Of a DNA stretch of 42,669 nt, positions 10,809 through 20,302 are shown piece after piece. The translations under genes were made by a program, and so were the position numbers. The notes below the pieces were generated by a model. It made no database searches. It was not told where the DNA came from and was given only the letters and a program-made list of their open reading frames with translations. Source of the stretch: Lacticaseibacillus jixianensis (GTDB lineage Bacteria > Bacillota > Bacilli > Lactobacillales > Lactobacillaceae). Each line of letters starts with the position of its first letter. Position 1 is the first letter of the stretch. Location: the NCBI RefSeq assembly GCF_003946485.1, contig NZ_RHOJ01000021.1, positions 1 to 42,669 of the forward strand, read 5' to 3'.

Positions 10809-12378
10809 TTAAGTGGCTGTTTCACTAGACCGCCATATCCTTGACCTTGGTAGTAACTTTGTAGCGTAATTGATGGGGGTCACCTTCGTACTGGGCCAAA
10901 ATTAAAATTGGTACAGCAAATACCCTCAGAAGGGTCAAGACATTGCTCAGTACCACGGCTTGGTTGATCTTAACTGCCAGTGACTCTGCGATTCGAGAGT
11001 TCGCCAAATCAAGCCCTACTGATCCTTTCAGAAAGGCAAAGCGACGTTCGATCGCACCTCGCCGCTTTCCAGCATCGGTGTCCTTGAGTCTTTGCTCAGC
11101 GGAAGCGTGTTTGGGTTTTGCACCAAGCCTTAGTCCGAAGATCTTGATGCCTAAGTCTTTGCACAGCTTCATATTCTTTCCATTGCGGTACAGCGTGTCA
11201 GCCAGCACCTTATCCGGGTATTGTCCATACAGCTCGTAATAGCGATCCAGCGTTTCCTTAAAATCGACACTTTCAGTGAAGGCAGAAAAGTCGAAGCGCT
11301 CTAGAGCAATGATTCCTTCACTTAACAGGAAGTCGACCTTGCCCCCAAACTCGACTTTTGCATTCGCTTTGCCCCGCTGAATTGGGAGCATGTAAGGCTG
11401 TTGGAGACTGACGATTCTGTCTTCAACGTGATACATCTTGTTGGCATACATATGCCACTGGTAGTCAAACAAAATCCGAATCACGCCAAGGCGAGTGGCC
11501 TGTTTGTTATTCAAAGTCGCCCCGGCATCGATGAATTCATTTATAAACCGCGGGTCACGGCGAATGTTCTGACTCTGAATTTTAACTTGCTTGTATACTG
11601 AACTGCGTTGGCGCTTTGGATGACGAGAGCAGGCGGTCCAAAGCTTTTTGGCTTCGCGCTTATACATCCGTGGATTCGGTACACTAAGTTGGTGGGCCAT
11701 GTCGATCTCCAAGATTTCAAAGCTCTACCACGCCTGATTGAGCAGCATCGTGTCCTGCGGAAAATGGATCTTAAATGGAACCGCGGTGGCATCAGTAATC
11801 ATCACGCTGACCCTGAAGCCGACGATGGCCTCAATCTTGGCACGCAGCCAGTCGTTAATGATATTGCGGATGAATTCAGAAAGATCCACGATCCGCTTGC
11901 AGAAGTAGCACAAGCTGGAGTAACTGAACGGCGCTTTAGCCTGGCATTCGGACAGGCCGACGAAGTGCTGATAAGCCGGCGTATCGTGAAACGCATTAAC
12001 GACGCCTCGATCAGTAATCTTCATCCCCCCTTAGATCAAGCCAGCCCCTTAAAGTATTCGAAACGGCTTCATTGCGCGTCCTGAATTCTTGGGACATTTT
12101 AATTGGTATGTTTTATCCAAAGCCTGCCAGGGGAAGACATCGGCCAATTGAACCCACTCGTTGTCTGGACTGAGTGGTGTACTCAGACCGCAACCAAACG
12201 ACTCAAAGGAAAATTGATGAGGCCTTTGACGATAAACCGTGGATAAAACCTCCAAGCGAATTTCAGAAACACACGGTAAATACCAGCAATCCGGTAAAAT
12301 ATACGCAGTTATTATACGATAATACCGTTCTAAAATCACCAGTGTATTGGAGTATAGAATTATTAAACAGCCACTAAG
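10809..12378 (-). mobile_element. Degenerate IS5-like insertion sequence with terminal inverted repeats
   Basis: The shared core AGTGGCTGTTT appears at 10812-10822 and, reverse-complemented, at 12364-12374, giving an element of about 1.57 kb around one transposase pseudogene. The transposase stop lies immediately inside the left repeat. The element splits the EPS core between the serine-acetyltransferase remnant and the TagA-like gene. Family assignment (IS5/IS1182-like DDE transposase) comes from the protein, not from a database match. No target-site duplication could be assigned with confidence. Confidence 0.65.
10825..12219 (-). pseudogene. IS5-like DDE transposase with three in-frame stops
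   Basis: One reading frame can be followed from about 12219 to 10825. It starts with FSFESFGCGLSTPLSPDNEW and LADVFPW, continues through ITDATAVPFKIHFPQD (first Asp region), VFADTLYRNGKN-like VLADTLYRNGKN, and ends with GAIERRFAFLKGSVGLD. It is broken by three stop codons in the same frame: 12049-12051, 12031-12033 and 11725-11727. No frameshift is needed, so decay was by point mutation. No intact start codon is obvious. About 464 codons is normal for this IS5/IS1182-like group. It cannot make a full transposase. Confidence 0.8.
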
Positions 12379-12457
12379 TATACTCGCCAAAAAAACGCCT
12401 AAGAACGGGGAAGATTCCCATTTATGGTACCCAATATCTATCAAGAATAAATTGAAG

Positions 12458-13030
12458 TCACTGATTAGTCTGCTGGAACGGAGGAAGATTTGAGGCTGAC
12501 CCATTGTGGCTGACAATCTTGGCCGGAACACCAGCAAGAGTCACGGAATCTTCTAAGCAGTCTTTTACAACCACAGCACCTGCACCAATCGCAACGTTGT
12601 TTCCAATCCGAATGTTACCGATAATCTTTGCTCCACTGCCAATAAAGCAATTATCGCCTATTAAGGCAGCTTCTTTCTTACCATTTGTTGCCCCTATAGT
12701 AACGCCTTCTTGAATTCTGCAGTTTTATCCAACCTTTGCATTATCATTTACAACAATCGTCCCAAAATGTGCAATGGACAGTCCAGGGCCGAAAACATTA
12801 GGCGGGATTGAGAAGCCAAGACTCTCAGATAATTTCAAAAAAGGAATTTTGATTAGGGATACCCTCAATGAATGTCCCAGGTTGAGATGGTATTCATACT
12901 TCCTAAGTAGGATCTCAAATCTCCAAATATCATCGGCCAAAGGCCTCGGATAACGTCTTGAGTCTGGAATGGAAAGCGCTAATCTGTCTGCCTTTCGATA
13001 TTTAATTAATGCGTCAAAGTCATTTATCAA
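12458..13030 (-). pseudogene. Serine-acetyltransferase-like (EpsC/CysE-type) gene with a nonsense codon
   Basis: The frame reads INDFDALIKYRKADRLAL, then IWRFEILLRKYEYHLN, then the left-handed beta-helix region (GPGLSIAHFGTIVVNDNAKV). A TAA follows at 12725-12727, and the same frame then resumes with CRIQEGVTIG, IGDNCFIGSGAKIIGN, IRIGNNVAIGAGAV and VTLAGVPAKIV, ending at 12458. One AAA-to-TAA change would explain the stop, since Lys-Asn-Cys is expected there. A TTG start at 13030 has an excellent GGAGG nine bases upstream. Intact, it would be a 190-residue hexapeptide-repeat acyltransferase modifying an EPS sugar or serine. It follows wecB by 58 bases. The truncated product lacks most of the trimer-forming helix and is probably inactive. 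Confidence 0.8.
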
Positions 13031-13088
13031 TTTTCGTGTCCTCCAGTAGGGCGTGGCGTTTTCTTTGTGCTCACCTGATATGAATACG

Positions 13089-14234
13089 TTAACTGAAGCT
13101 CTGTGGCCTATCATTCTGCAAATGAAAAGCATACGCAATTGCCTGGAGAATCCTTCGGGAAGCATTACCGTCACCGTAAGGATTCTTAGCATTAGCCATC
13201 TCATCATATGTGGACTTATCAGATAAGAGTTTATTCATCCATTCTTTGACCGCCTCAGGATTAGTTCCGACCAATTTAAGCGTACCTGCCGCAACACCCT
13301 CTGGCCGTTCTGTCGTATCGCGTAAAACAAGTACGGGTTTTCCTAACGATGGAGCTTCTTCTTGTACACCACCAGAGTCAGTCATAATGAAATAACTACG
13401 CGCAGCTAGGTTATGGAAATCAACAACATCAACAGGATCGATTAAGTGAATCCTAGGATGGTTCCCGAGTATGTCCTTAGCTATCTCCTGAACAACTGGG
13501 TTTAAGTGAACTGGGTAGATAATTTCAACGTCAGTATATTCTTCTACAATCTCTCGCATTACACGGAAAACCCTTCGCATAGGTTCACCCTGATTTTCTC
13601 GTCGATGCATTGTGACTAAGATTACTCGTCTATTCTTATCTATAAGATCCATAACAGCATGATGATAATTATCATGAACTGTCTCCTTAAGCGCGTCAAT
13701 TGCAGTATTCCCGGTCACAAAGATATTTTCCCTGGGATGATGTTCCATTAAGAGGTTATCCTCTGATTTCGATGTTGGAGCGAAATACAGATCAGACAAA
13801 ACATCCGTCATCTGCCGGTTCATTTCTTCAGGAAACGGACTATATTTATTCCAAGTTCGCAGGCCTGCCTCCACATGGCCAATCATAGTTTGGTGGTAGA
13901 AAGCTGATAGACTAGCTGCGAAAGTGGTTGTGGTGTCTCCATGCACAAGAACAATATCAGGCTTTTCTTGATCCATGATATTTCCTAAATGTAGAACAAC
14001 ATTACTCGTTAACTCATCCAAAGTCTGTCTTTGCTTCATAACATTTAAGTCGTAGTCCGGCGTGATATGGAAAATATTTAAGACCTGATCCAGCATTTGA
14101 CGATGCTGAGCCGTTACAACAGTGACCTCCTCAAACTCTTCCGTTTGAGATTTCAGAGCTTTTACTACGGGAGCCATTTTAATAGCCTCAGGCCGTGTAC
14201 CAAAGACGGTCATTACCTTTACCTTTTCTTTCAC
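13089..14234 (-). CDS. wecB: UDP-N-acetylglucosamine 2-epimerase (non-hydrolysing), copy 1
   Basis: Interconverts UDP-GlcNAc and UDP-ManNAc in the cytoplasm, supplying the donor for the TagA/CpsF-type transferase. The 381-residue protein has FGTRPEAIKMAP at 11-22, VHGDTTTTFA, HVEAGLRTWNKYSPFPEE, the HRREN block, and MTDSGGVQEEAPSLGKPVLV near the C-terminus. All expected motifs are present. The start is GTG 14234 with GGAGG six bases upstream. The IS30 remnant begins only 26 bases above the start, so its native upstream connection has been cut. A second, clearly diverged copy lies at 15530-16672; the two are closely similar proteins but not a recent duplication. Confidence 0.95.
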   Translation of the reverse strand: MKEKVKVMTVFGTRPEAIKMAPVVKALKSQTEEFEEVTVVTAQHRQMLDQVLNIFHITPDYDLNVMKQRQTLDELTSNVVLHLGNIMDQEKPDIVLVHGDTTTTFAASLSAFYHQTMIGHVEAGLRTWNKYSPFPEEMNRQMTDVLSDLYFAPTSKSEDNLLMEHHPRENIFVTGNTAIDALKETVHDNYHHAVMDLIDKNRRVILVTMHRRENQGEPMRRVFRVMREIVEEYTDVEIIYPVHLNPVVQEIAKDILGNHPRIHLIDPVDVVDFHNLAARSYFIMTDSGGVQEEAPSLGKPVLVLRDTTERPEGVAAGTLKLVGTNPEAVKEWMNKLLSDKSTYDEMANAKNPYGDGNASRRILQAIAYAFHLQNDRPQSFS

Positions 14235-14260
14235 AATTATCCTCCAATATTATTTTCCCC

Positions 14261-15448
14261 GTTTGTCAAATCAAGTGCAACACTTAGTGACCAGCTCTTG
14301 TCAGCGGTATAGTTCTAAGCCATGTTGGGATAACAGTCACAGGGCCTGAGCCAGCCCATACTGCGTCGAGGGGGGTGGTTTAACGCTGATTGAACAGCCT
14401 GTACTTGATCAAGCGTTACTCCCTTCAAAGACTTACCCTTAGGAAAATACTCGCGCAACAGGCCATTAGCATGCTAGTTGGAGCCACGTTCCCAGGGAGA
14501 GTACGGGAGAGCAAAGTAAATGTCTGTTCCTTCGACAATCGCTCAGTGCCGCGAACCCTGAGTCATTGTCGAAGGTGATCGTTGTAAATTCTTTGGCACC
14601 ATATTCATCAATCGCGGCTTGAAGTGCTACCTGGCAGGTTTCTGACCAGTAGTTGGGAAGCATGACGAGAATCTCCGTTCTAGAGTTATCGCTCAGTGAG
14701 CGTCATCAGGGCTGGTTCGCTATCGACGCGTAGACCTTTGATCAGATCACTTTCCCAGTGCCCGACGCCGGAACGGTCATCAACGGCCTTTGGCCGCTGT
14801 TCTATCGAAGCGCCAAGCCGATGCTTATTCATTCGGGCATGTCGCTAACTAGGATGCTTAACTGGATGGCGCAACCTCATGGGCAGATCGATATTAGTCA
14901 TAGGCAATAGTCCCTGATCAATACATCGATAGACAATCGACGTAGACGGGCAGCACAGATGTGGAAACTGCATCTGGAAGGCATACACAAAGCTGTCGCT
15001 GCTTTGGATACGAGGCCGTTGGCGTAGCGCCTTAACCAAATCCTTGAAGAAGTAGTCACAGAAATCAAGTGGCCCGTATTCATGGCTGTTCAGCTGCGCC
15101 CGTTCGTGCCAAGCTTGCGCAGCATCAGCGAAGTACTGAGCATGAATTTGTCTGCTTGAGTTCATGTGATTCACGGCACCACTCCGTAACTCACGACTGA
15201 TCGTGCTGGGACTGCGATGAAGTTCAAGGGCAAAGCCTCGGCAGGAGAAGCCTTGGGTGTGCATTGCTTCAATAGCGCCTCTTTCATCAAATCCAAGTTG
15301 TTGGTAAGAGTTGGTGGTGGTAGTCTGAGTGTGGGTCATGAAGATTCCTCTTTCTTGAAGTTTAATCGCTAACAAGAATAGGTCTTCATGGCCTTTTTGT
15401 GCAAATTGGTCTGATAGATCAGGTGTTGCACTTGGATTTTAAATCAGG
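14261..15448 (-). mobile_element. Degenerate IS30-family element between two wecB genes
   Basis: Terminal inverted repeats share the core CAAGTGCAACAC, at about 14272-14283 on the left and 15423-15434 (reverse complement) on the right. The element is about 1.19 kb, encloses one transposase pseudogene, and sits immediately above the ribosome-binding site of wecB copy 1. Its right end resembles the IS30 end at 1-80, so it is the same or a very similar element type. Confidence 0.75.
14315..15339 (-). pseudogene. IS30-family transposase, several disruptions
   Basis: ATG 15339, preceded by AGAGGA, opens a frame with the IS30 N-terminus (YQQLGFDERGAIEAM, then HRSPSTISREL) that runs to a stop at 14845. 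Further pieces follow in other frames. FTTITFDNDSGFAALS near 14560-14600 is the second DDE block, normally FDNGSEFA, here with an altered residue. FPKGKSLKGVTLDQVQAVQ and then RRSMGWLRPCD near 14320-14450 are the family's C-terminus, ending at 14315. About 340 codons in total matches an intact IS30 transposase. At least one internal stop and one frameshift make it non-functional. Confidence 0.82.
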
Positions 15449-15529
15449 GCTCTGATTTCATTTTCGAAACAGATCCATTGCCGCGACCTTCAGAATAATT
15501 ATCTGTCAACTGATTTCATCCATGGCTTA

Positions 15530-16672
15530 TTATTCAAATTGATTTGGTTCTTCCCGCGAGGTCCCCAGTGCGTAGGATATTGCATTTAATATACGCTCTG
15601 AAGCCCTTCCATCGCCGTATGGGTTCTTGGCATTTGCCATATCATTATAAGTAGAATGGTCAGATAGCAGCTTTATCATCCACTTTTTAACTTCACTTGG
15701 GTTGGTTCCCACCAGACGCAATGTTCCGGCTTGAACACCTTCTGGACGCTCCGTTGTATCCCGTAATACAAGAACTGGTTTCCCAAGAGATGGGGCCTCT
15801 TCTTGAACACCGCCTGAATCGGTCATGATAAAATAGCTTCGTGCAGCTAAATTATGAAAATCCACAACATCTAGGGGCTCAATGAGATGTATGCGTGCAT
15901 GATTCCCCAATATTTGTTTTGCCGCATCCTGAACAACCGGGTTTAAATGGACTGGATAAATAATCTCAACATCTTTATATCGCTCAACAACATCTCGCAT
16001 AACACGGAAAACTCTGCGCATCGGTTCACCTTGATTTTTCCGACGATGCATGGTTACGAGAATCATTCTCTTACCTGGAGAAATAAGATCCAGAACGGCA
16101 TGATGGTAGTCGTCATGTACGGTTTCCTTCAGCGCATCAATAGCAGTATTACCTGTAACAAAGATATTCTTTTCCGAGTGATTTTCTTTCAGAAGGTTCT
16201 CTTTTGATTGCCTGGTTGGAGCAAAATAAAGGTCCGAAAGTACGTCTGTCATTTGACGGTTCATTTCTTCTGGGAAGGGGCTATATTTATTCCAGGTGCG
16301 TAAGCCTGCCTCCACATGCCCTACAGAGGTCTGATGATAAAAAGCAGTTAGACTGGCAGCAAAAGTCGTTGTCGTATCCCCATGAACTAATATGATATCT
16401 GGCTCTTCGTCGTCAATAATCTTTCCTAGATGTACTACGACGTTACTCGTCAACTCGTCCAGAGACTGACGTTCTTTCATAACATTAAGATCATAATCCG
16501 GCCTTATTTTAAATATCTCAAGTACTTGATCAAGCATCTGTCTGTGTTGGGCCGTTACTACCGTGACCTCTTCGAATTCGTCCTGTCTTAATTTCAATGC
16601 CTGAACCACTGGAGCCATCTTAATAGCTTCTGGTCTCGTTCCAAATACAGTCATCACCTTAACCTTACTCAT
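15530..16672 (-). CDS. wecB: UDP-N-acetylglucosamine 2-epimerase (non-hydrolysing), copy 2
   Basis: A 380-residue paralogue of the protein at 13089-14234 with the same predicted reaction. FGTRPEAIK (10-18), VHGDTTTTFA (97-106), HVEAGLRT (119-126) and the SGGVQEEAPSLGKP block are intact. One feature stands out: the family's HRREN block reads HRRKN here (H209, K212), because GAA has become AAA. Copy 1 keeps the glutamate. I chose ATG 16672 because GGTGG lies six bases upstream; the open frame extends 23 codons further without a better site. It lies upstream of the IS30 remnant, so the two copies flank that element. Two genes could give redundancy or reflect fusion of two EPS loci. Confidence 0.93.
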   Translation of the reverse strand: MSKVKVMTVFGTRPEAIKMAPVVQALKLRQDEFEEVTVVTAQHRQMLDQVLEIFKIRPDYDLNVMKERQSLDELTSNVVVHLGKIIDDEEPDIILVHGDTTTTFAASLTAFYHQTSVGHVEAGLRTWNKYSPFPEEMNRQMTDVLSDLYFAPTRQSKENLLKENHSEKNIFVTGNTAIDALKETVHDDYHHAVLDLISPGKRMILVTMHRRKNQGEPMRRVFRVMRDVVERYKDVEIIYPVHLNPVVQDAAKQILGNHARIHLIEPLDVVDFHNLAARSYFIMTDSGGVQEEAPSLGKPVLVLRDTTERPEGVQAGTLRLVGTNPSEVKKWMIKLLSDHSTYNDMANAKNPYGDGRASERILNAISYALGTSREEPNQFE

Positions 16673-17133
16673 CGTGTACCACCTTTTGATGTAAAAATAT
16701 TCGTTTGTACGAGCATAATTAAACTCTCTCCCTTTCCCCACAAAAAATATAACCCGAAAAATACCACGTGATTCTTAGCTTAAGGGCTGTAACACGATCT
16801 TACAGCCGATCTTTACATGCCCTGCCATTCAATCCAAATCAACAGCCTCAAACGCTGTCGTCACAAGTACAGGCAACCTGTTCAATCAATATACAAAACT
16901 ACATTCATATTAGCATCACCAAATCTAGCTCTATGAGTTAATTCATTCAATCGTTATCCGAAGGCCTCACTTGAAAAACGCAACTCTCGCGAAATATCGG
17001 CATTGTAATGCGCCTATACTAGCACTAAGAAACCAAGAATCACAGATAATATGTCATCGTTACTCGTGGCCCACATGAATTTGTAGCTACTAAAGCGCAA
17101 TATACACTGCAATATTTTTTTGCAGGTTGTTAT
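16673..17133. other. Gene-free stretch between wzx and wecB copy 2
   Basis: About 460 AT-rich bases with no convincing ORF, RNA gene or IS end. Transcription of wecB copy 2 must either cross it from wzx or start within it; I see no strong promoter. It may be decayed glycosyltransferase or IS sequence. Confidence 0.4.
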
Positions 17134-18546
17134 TTAAGATGCTTGAATAAGATTATTGATTCTCTCCTTAAGCCACTTAAACGTAAATAATAAATAGAGC
17201 AGAGCGAGAGCCACTGAGATAATAGCTGCCAGGAAGAGATTCGCGATAGTTCCGTTCATTACAGTAGCAATACCAAAGAGGACAAGCCCAATAATAGAAA
17301 CACCTAATACCGACTCAAAGACTCGAGTAAATTCAAAGTCTTCCCTACAGTAGTAAATCTGGATACCGGCAACAACAACCTCAGAGCAAACAGAAGCTGC
17401 TGCTGCCCCCATCGCGCTGTAGTAAAATATAAGAGGTAATTCAATTATAATATTAAAGCACGCGCCAATAATAACTGACTTTGTATACTCTGAAATCCTG
17501 TTAAGGGGAACCATAAATTGATTTGCTAGTACATTTGAAACGACCATCGGGATTAGCATGAATGCGGCCATCTGAATCACAGGAATCATGTCTTTGAACT
17601 TTGAGCCCAGAACTAGTAATACGATCAGTCGAGAATTAGCCTCAACTAAGAATATAACAATAATTATTGCCCATAGAGAAGCTTGCAATATATTAACAAT
17701 AAATATCCGAATTTTATTTCTCAGCTTCTTAGCATATAGGTTAGTAATCCTCGGCAATATCACAGTCGACATGGCTATAAATAACGAAAATATCATTCTC
17801 AATAACTTGTCGCTCGAATCAAAGTACCCAGTAGCTGTTTTCGTGGATAAGAAACCAAGTAAAATTTTGTTCAAGGTCACGTACGCACTGATTGAAGCCT
17901 GTGGGATAAAGTAATGTACCGAATGCCTAATCCGTACAAAAATCAAATTCAGTGATACATGCTGCGGCCACCCCACCAGCCTGATCGCAGCCGGCCAAAG
18001 TGTGAGGTTAGAGACTAGTGTGGACGCCGATTGAATGAAAACGTAAACCGGTAAATCAGATGGCCGATTCACGAAGGCGAAAACAAGTAGTAGCGATCCT
18101 AACTTGACTAGAAAGTTTCGTACCATGAGTATTCGAAAGTTCTCTATTCCTGAGAACAGCCATGAAACATCAAAGAAGCAGGCAACAATACTTATTGAGT
18201 AGATGAGCATCAAAGAAATATGTTGCGATATCACAAAGGTTGTAACAATATACACCATCAAGGAGAGAACGCTAGTAAAGAACGAAGCCAGTTCTAATTC
18301 CCAGAATACCTTAGATAACCGTTCATGCGAATCTCGGTTCAGAGCTATCTCTCGCTGACCATATGTCGTTATACCCAATACGGCAAACAGAATAAAGTAG
18401 GCGTTAATCGCGTTTACCCATGAATTTATCCCGATTCCTTTAGGTAGAAGAACCCTGGACACGTAAGGTAAAGTTATAATTGGTATTATGATAGTAAAGA
18501 TCTGGTAAGCAGAAGTATATAAATAGTTTTTTATTATTTTTTTCAT
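17134..18546 (-). CDS. wzx: Wzx-type polysaccharide flippase
   Basis: A 470-residue membrane protein of the MOP superfamily, moving undecaprenyl-linked repeat units across the membrane before Wzy polymerisation. The N-terminus KNYLYTSAYQIFTIIIPIIT with PYVSRVLLP just after it is typical of Gram-positive EPS Wzx proteins. About 12-14 hydrophobic segments span the length, with FSGIENFRILMVRN near residues 135-148 as a conserved loop. ATG 18546 has only a weak purine-rich upstream site. It lies 176 bases after the GT2 gene and is AT-rich. The gene looks intact, so the locus keeps both Wzx and Wzy. Confidence 0.88.
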   Translation of the reverse strand: MKKIIKNYLYTSAYQIFTIIIPIITLPYVSRVLLPKGIGINSWVNAINAYFILFAVLGITTYGQREIALNRDSHERLSKVFWELELASFFTSVLSLMVYIVTTFVISQHISLMLIYSISIVACFFDVSWLFSGIENFRILMVRNFLVKLGSLLLVFAFVNRPSDLPVYVFIQSASTLVSNLTLWPAAIRLVGWPQHVSLNLIFVRIRHSVHYFIPQASISAYVTLNKILLGFLSTKTATGYFDSSDKLLRMIFSLFIAMSTVILPRITNLYAKKLRNKIRIFIVNILQASLWAIIIVIFLVEANSRLIVLLVLGSKFKDMIPVIQMAAFMLIPMVVSNVLANQFMVPLNRISEYTKSVIIGACFNIIIELPLIFYYSAMGAAAASVCSEVVVAGIQIYYCREDFEFTRVFESVLGVSIIGLVLFGIATVMNGTIANLFLAAIISVALALLYLLFTFKWLKERINNLIQAS

Positions 18547-18722
18547 TTACCGTTTATTTTTTGCGATTATCGATTGTGAAATGCTCGATAACTGGGTGTC
18601 AGGTTTGTAATGTTGTTCCTAATTAACCGCTCTCAGGACGCTAGCGTCCTATTCAGGTAACCAACAAATATTGAGATAGGATAGGGGACTAAATCCCAAC
18701 AGTTTGGTGCCACATTTCAGAC

Positions 18723-19616
18723 TCAACCATTTGCGACACCTTCTTCTCGTCTTAGACCAGCCAGGATTCCGTACCATGAGTTTCTTTCGCGTTTAATAGC
18801 AAACCTAAGTAACCGATAGATGGGGAAAAAAATTCGCTGCGGCATAGATCCATTGCGTCGAATAAACAAAAACGAATTCCTATTCAGATAATATGTCAGT
18901 AACTTTGACGACTTACCAACGGACTTAGATCCCTCGTGGTATACCCTTGCGTTAGGCGTTGCCGCAACTAGAATGCCCTTTCTCTTAGCTCGTACACACC
19001 ATTCGGTCTCTTCAAAGTACAGAAAATAATTCTCAGGAAGCTTACCAACAGTCCGAAGTGTTTGAAAACTAAAGAAAATACACGCACCAGAGATATAGTC
19101 AGCTTCCATCAATTGTGGTAGTCGACTACGTAACTGTTTATCAAACTGTCTGCCATTGAATTTTAGAACAGAAGTCGCTTTCCAAAGATTAATAGAGGCC
19201 CCTATCGATTGAATCTCCACTGAGCCGTCACCCTGATCGGCCTCCAATAAGCAAGGACCAATTACAGCAGGTTTATCATGTGGATATACTCGAACCAAGT
19301 TCATAAATGTGTGGTTGGTCACGGACACATCATTATTTAGAATGCAGAATAAATTCAGTCCCTCTCTGCATAAATAATCAAGACCTATATTATTACCATA
19401 AGCATAACCCAAGTTCTCACCTGACTCTAAAACCGTTACCCGATTGTCATTATGAAAAGCTCTAGAAAGGTTCTCAACTGAGCCATCTTGTGAATTATTA
19501 TCAACAATCACTATCCTTGGCAAAACATCCTGCGACTGAAGTACACTCTCGACACATCGCTTTGTTAATTCAAATTGCATGTAATTTAGAATTACTACAC
19601 CAATTTCTGATCGCAT
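18723..19616 (-). CDS. Glycosyltransferase family 2, rhamnosyltransferase-like
   Basis: A 297-residue GT-A enzyme. VVILNYMQFELTKRCVESVL (8-27) and IVIVDNNSQDGSVE begin the nucleotide-sugar domain. The family's metal-binding region reads CILNNDVSV (about 91-99), and YFEETEWCVRAKRKG near 202-216 is the E-x-D/E-W catalytic-base region of this GT2 group. Related proteins often transfer rhamnose, which would match the dTDP-rhamnose genes at 195-3583, but specificity is not proven. GGAGG lies six bases before ATG 19616. It is the first EPS gene in transcription order within the window. The priming and chain-length genes expected before it are absent, replaced by about 690 gene-free bases and an IS30 element. 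Confidence 0.85.
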   Translation of the reverse strand: MRSEIGVVILNYMQFELTKRCVESVLQSQDVLPRIVIVDNNSQDGSVENLSRAFHNDNRVTVLESGENLGYAYGNNIGLDYLCREGLNLFCILNNDVSVTNHTFMNLVRVYPHDKPAVIGPCLLEADQGDGSVEIQSIGASINLWKATSVLKFNGRQFDKQLRSRLPQLMEADYISGACIFFSFQTLRTVGKLPENYFLYFEETEWCVRAKRKGILVAATPNARVYHEGSKSVGKSSKLLTYYLNRNSFLFIRRNGSMPQRIFFPIYRLLRFAIKRERNSWYGILAGLRREEGVANG

Positions 19617-20302
19617 TTCGGCCCTCCGATGCAGACTGTATAATTTGTATTCTTTGGAAAGACTCTAATTGTCAGTACGTTACTACACGTTCAAATCGTG
19701 AGAGTTGTACCCAAAGCCCCCTAATATTATATAACTAAAAATAATCTTTAATCACTCTCACGTCAACTGAGCTTGAAGAGACATTTACTTAGTCACTTGT
19801 ACACAGCTAACTATGATGGAAACCAAACAATGGAACTAAGTATTCTAATAGGCTCTGAAAAATCGACGGCATATGGCTCTAATAAGATTATGAGGAAGCA
19901 CGCCATGAATCTGTATCCGCAATGCCGGGTATAATATTCTTTCATTTTAGGTCGCACAATTTACCATCATGCCCACCAGACCAAAGAGAGTAATCGCTGC
20001 GAATATTCCACAAAGTTCGTACCCGCTAAGTCTAGAATTAACTAACACGCAAAAAACGGCGCGCATAAATCCTATCTCGATATGGACCTTTCCGTCACTC
20101 TGCGAGGCCTTTATTTAATGGCTCCAGAGAACCCAACACTCGTGTTGTCTACCTACTGACACTGTTGTGCAAATAGTGCTGTGCTACTACTTATAAGCCC
20201 ACGAAGTAAAGAACATCTTCATCCTCGCGACAGGGTGGCAGGTTTCTAAAATTCACCAGTCTAATCTCTCTCATCAAACAGAATTAATAACGTCACCCAC
20301 GT
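19617..20302. other. Gene-free stretch upstream of the EPS core
   Basis: About 690 bases, visibly eroded. The only coding-like patch is on the minus strand at 19947-20066: a 39-residue frame ending in a hydrophobic helix (GIFAAITLFGLVGMMVNCAT), with further readable codons above its ATG until a stop. It could be the C-terminus of a lost membrane protein. No promoter for the GT2 gene was identified with confidence. This is where priming-transferase or Wzd/Wze genes would be expected, so the stretch is probably a deletion scar. Confidence 0.4.

Noticed and set aside
12504-12713. A 69-codon plus-strand frame at the acetyltransferase remnant
   Set aside because: It is antisense to the hexapeptide-repeat region; the minus-strand frame carries the recognisable family pattern.
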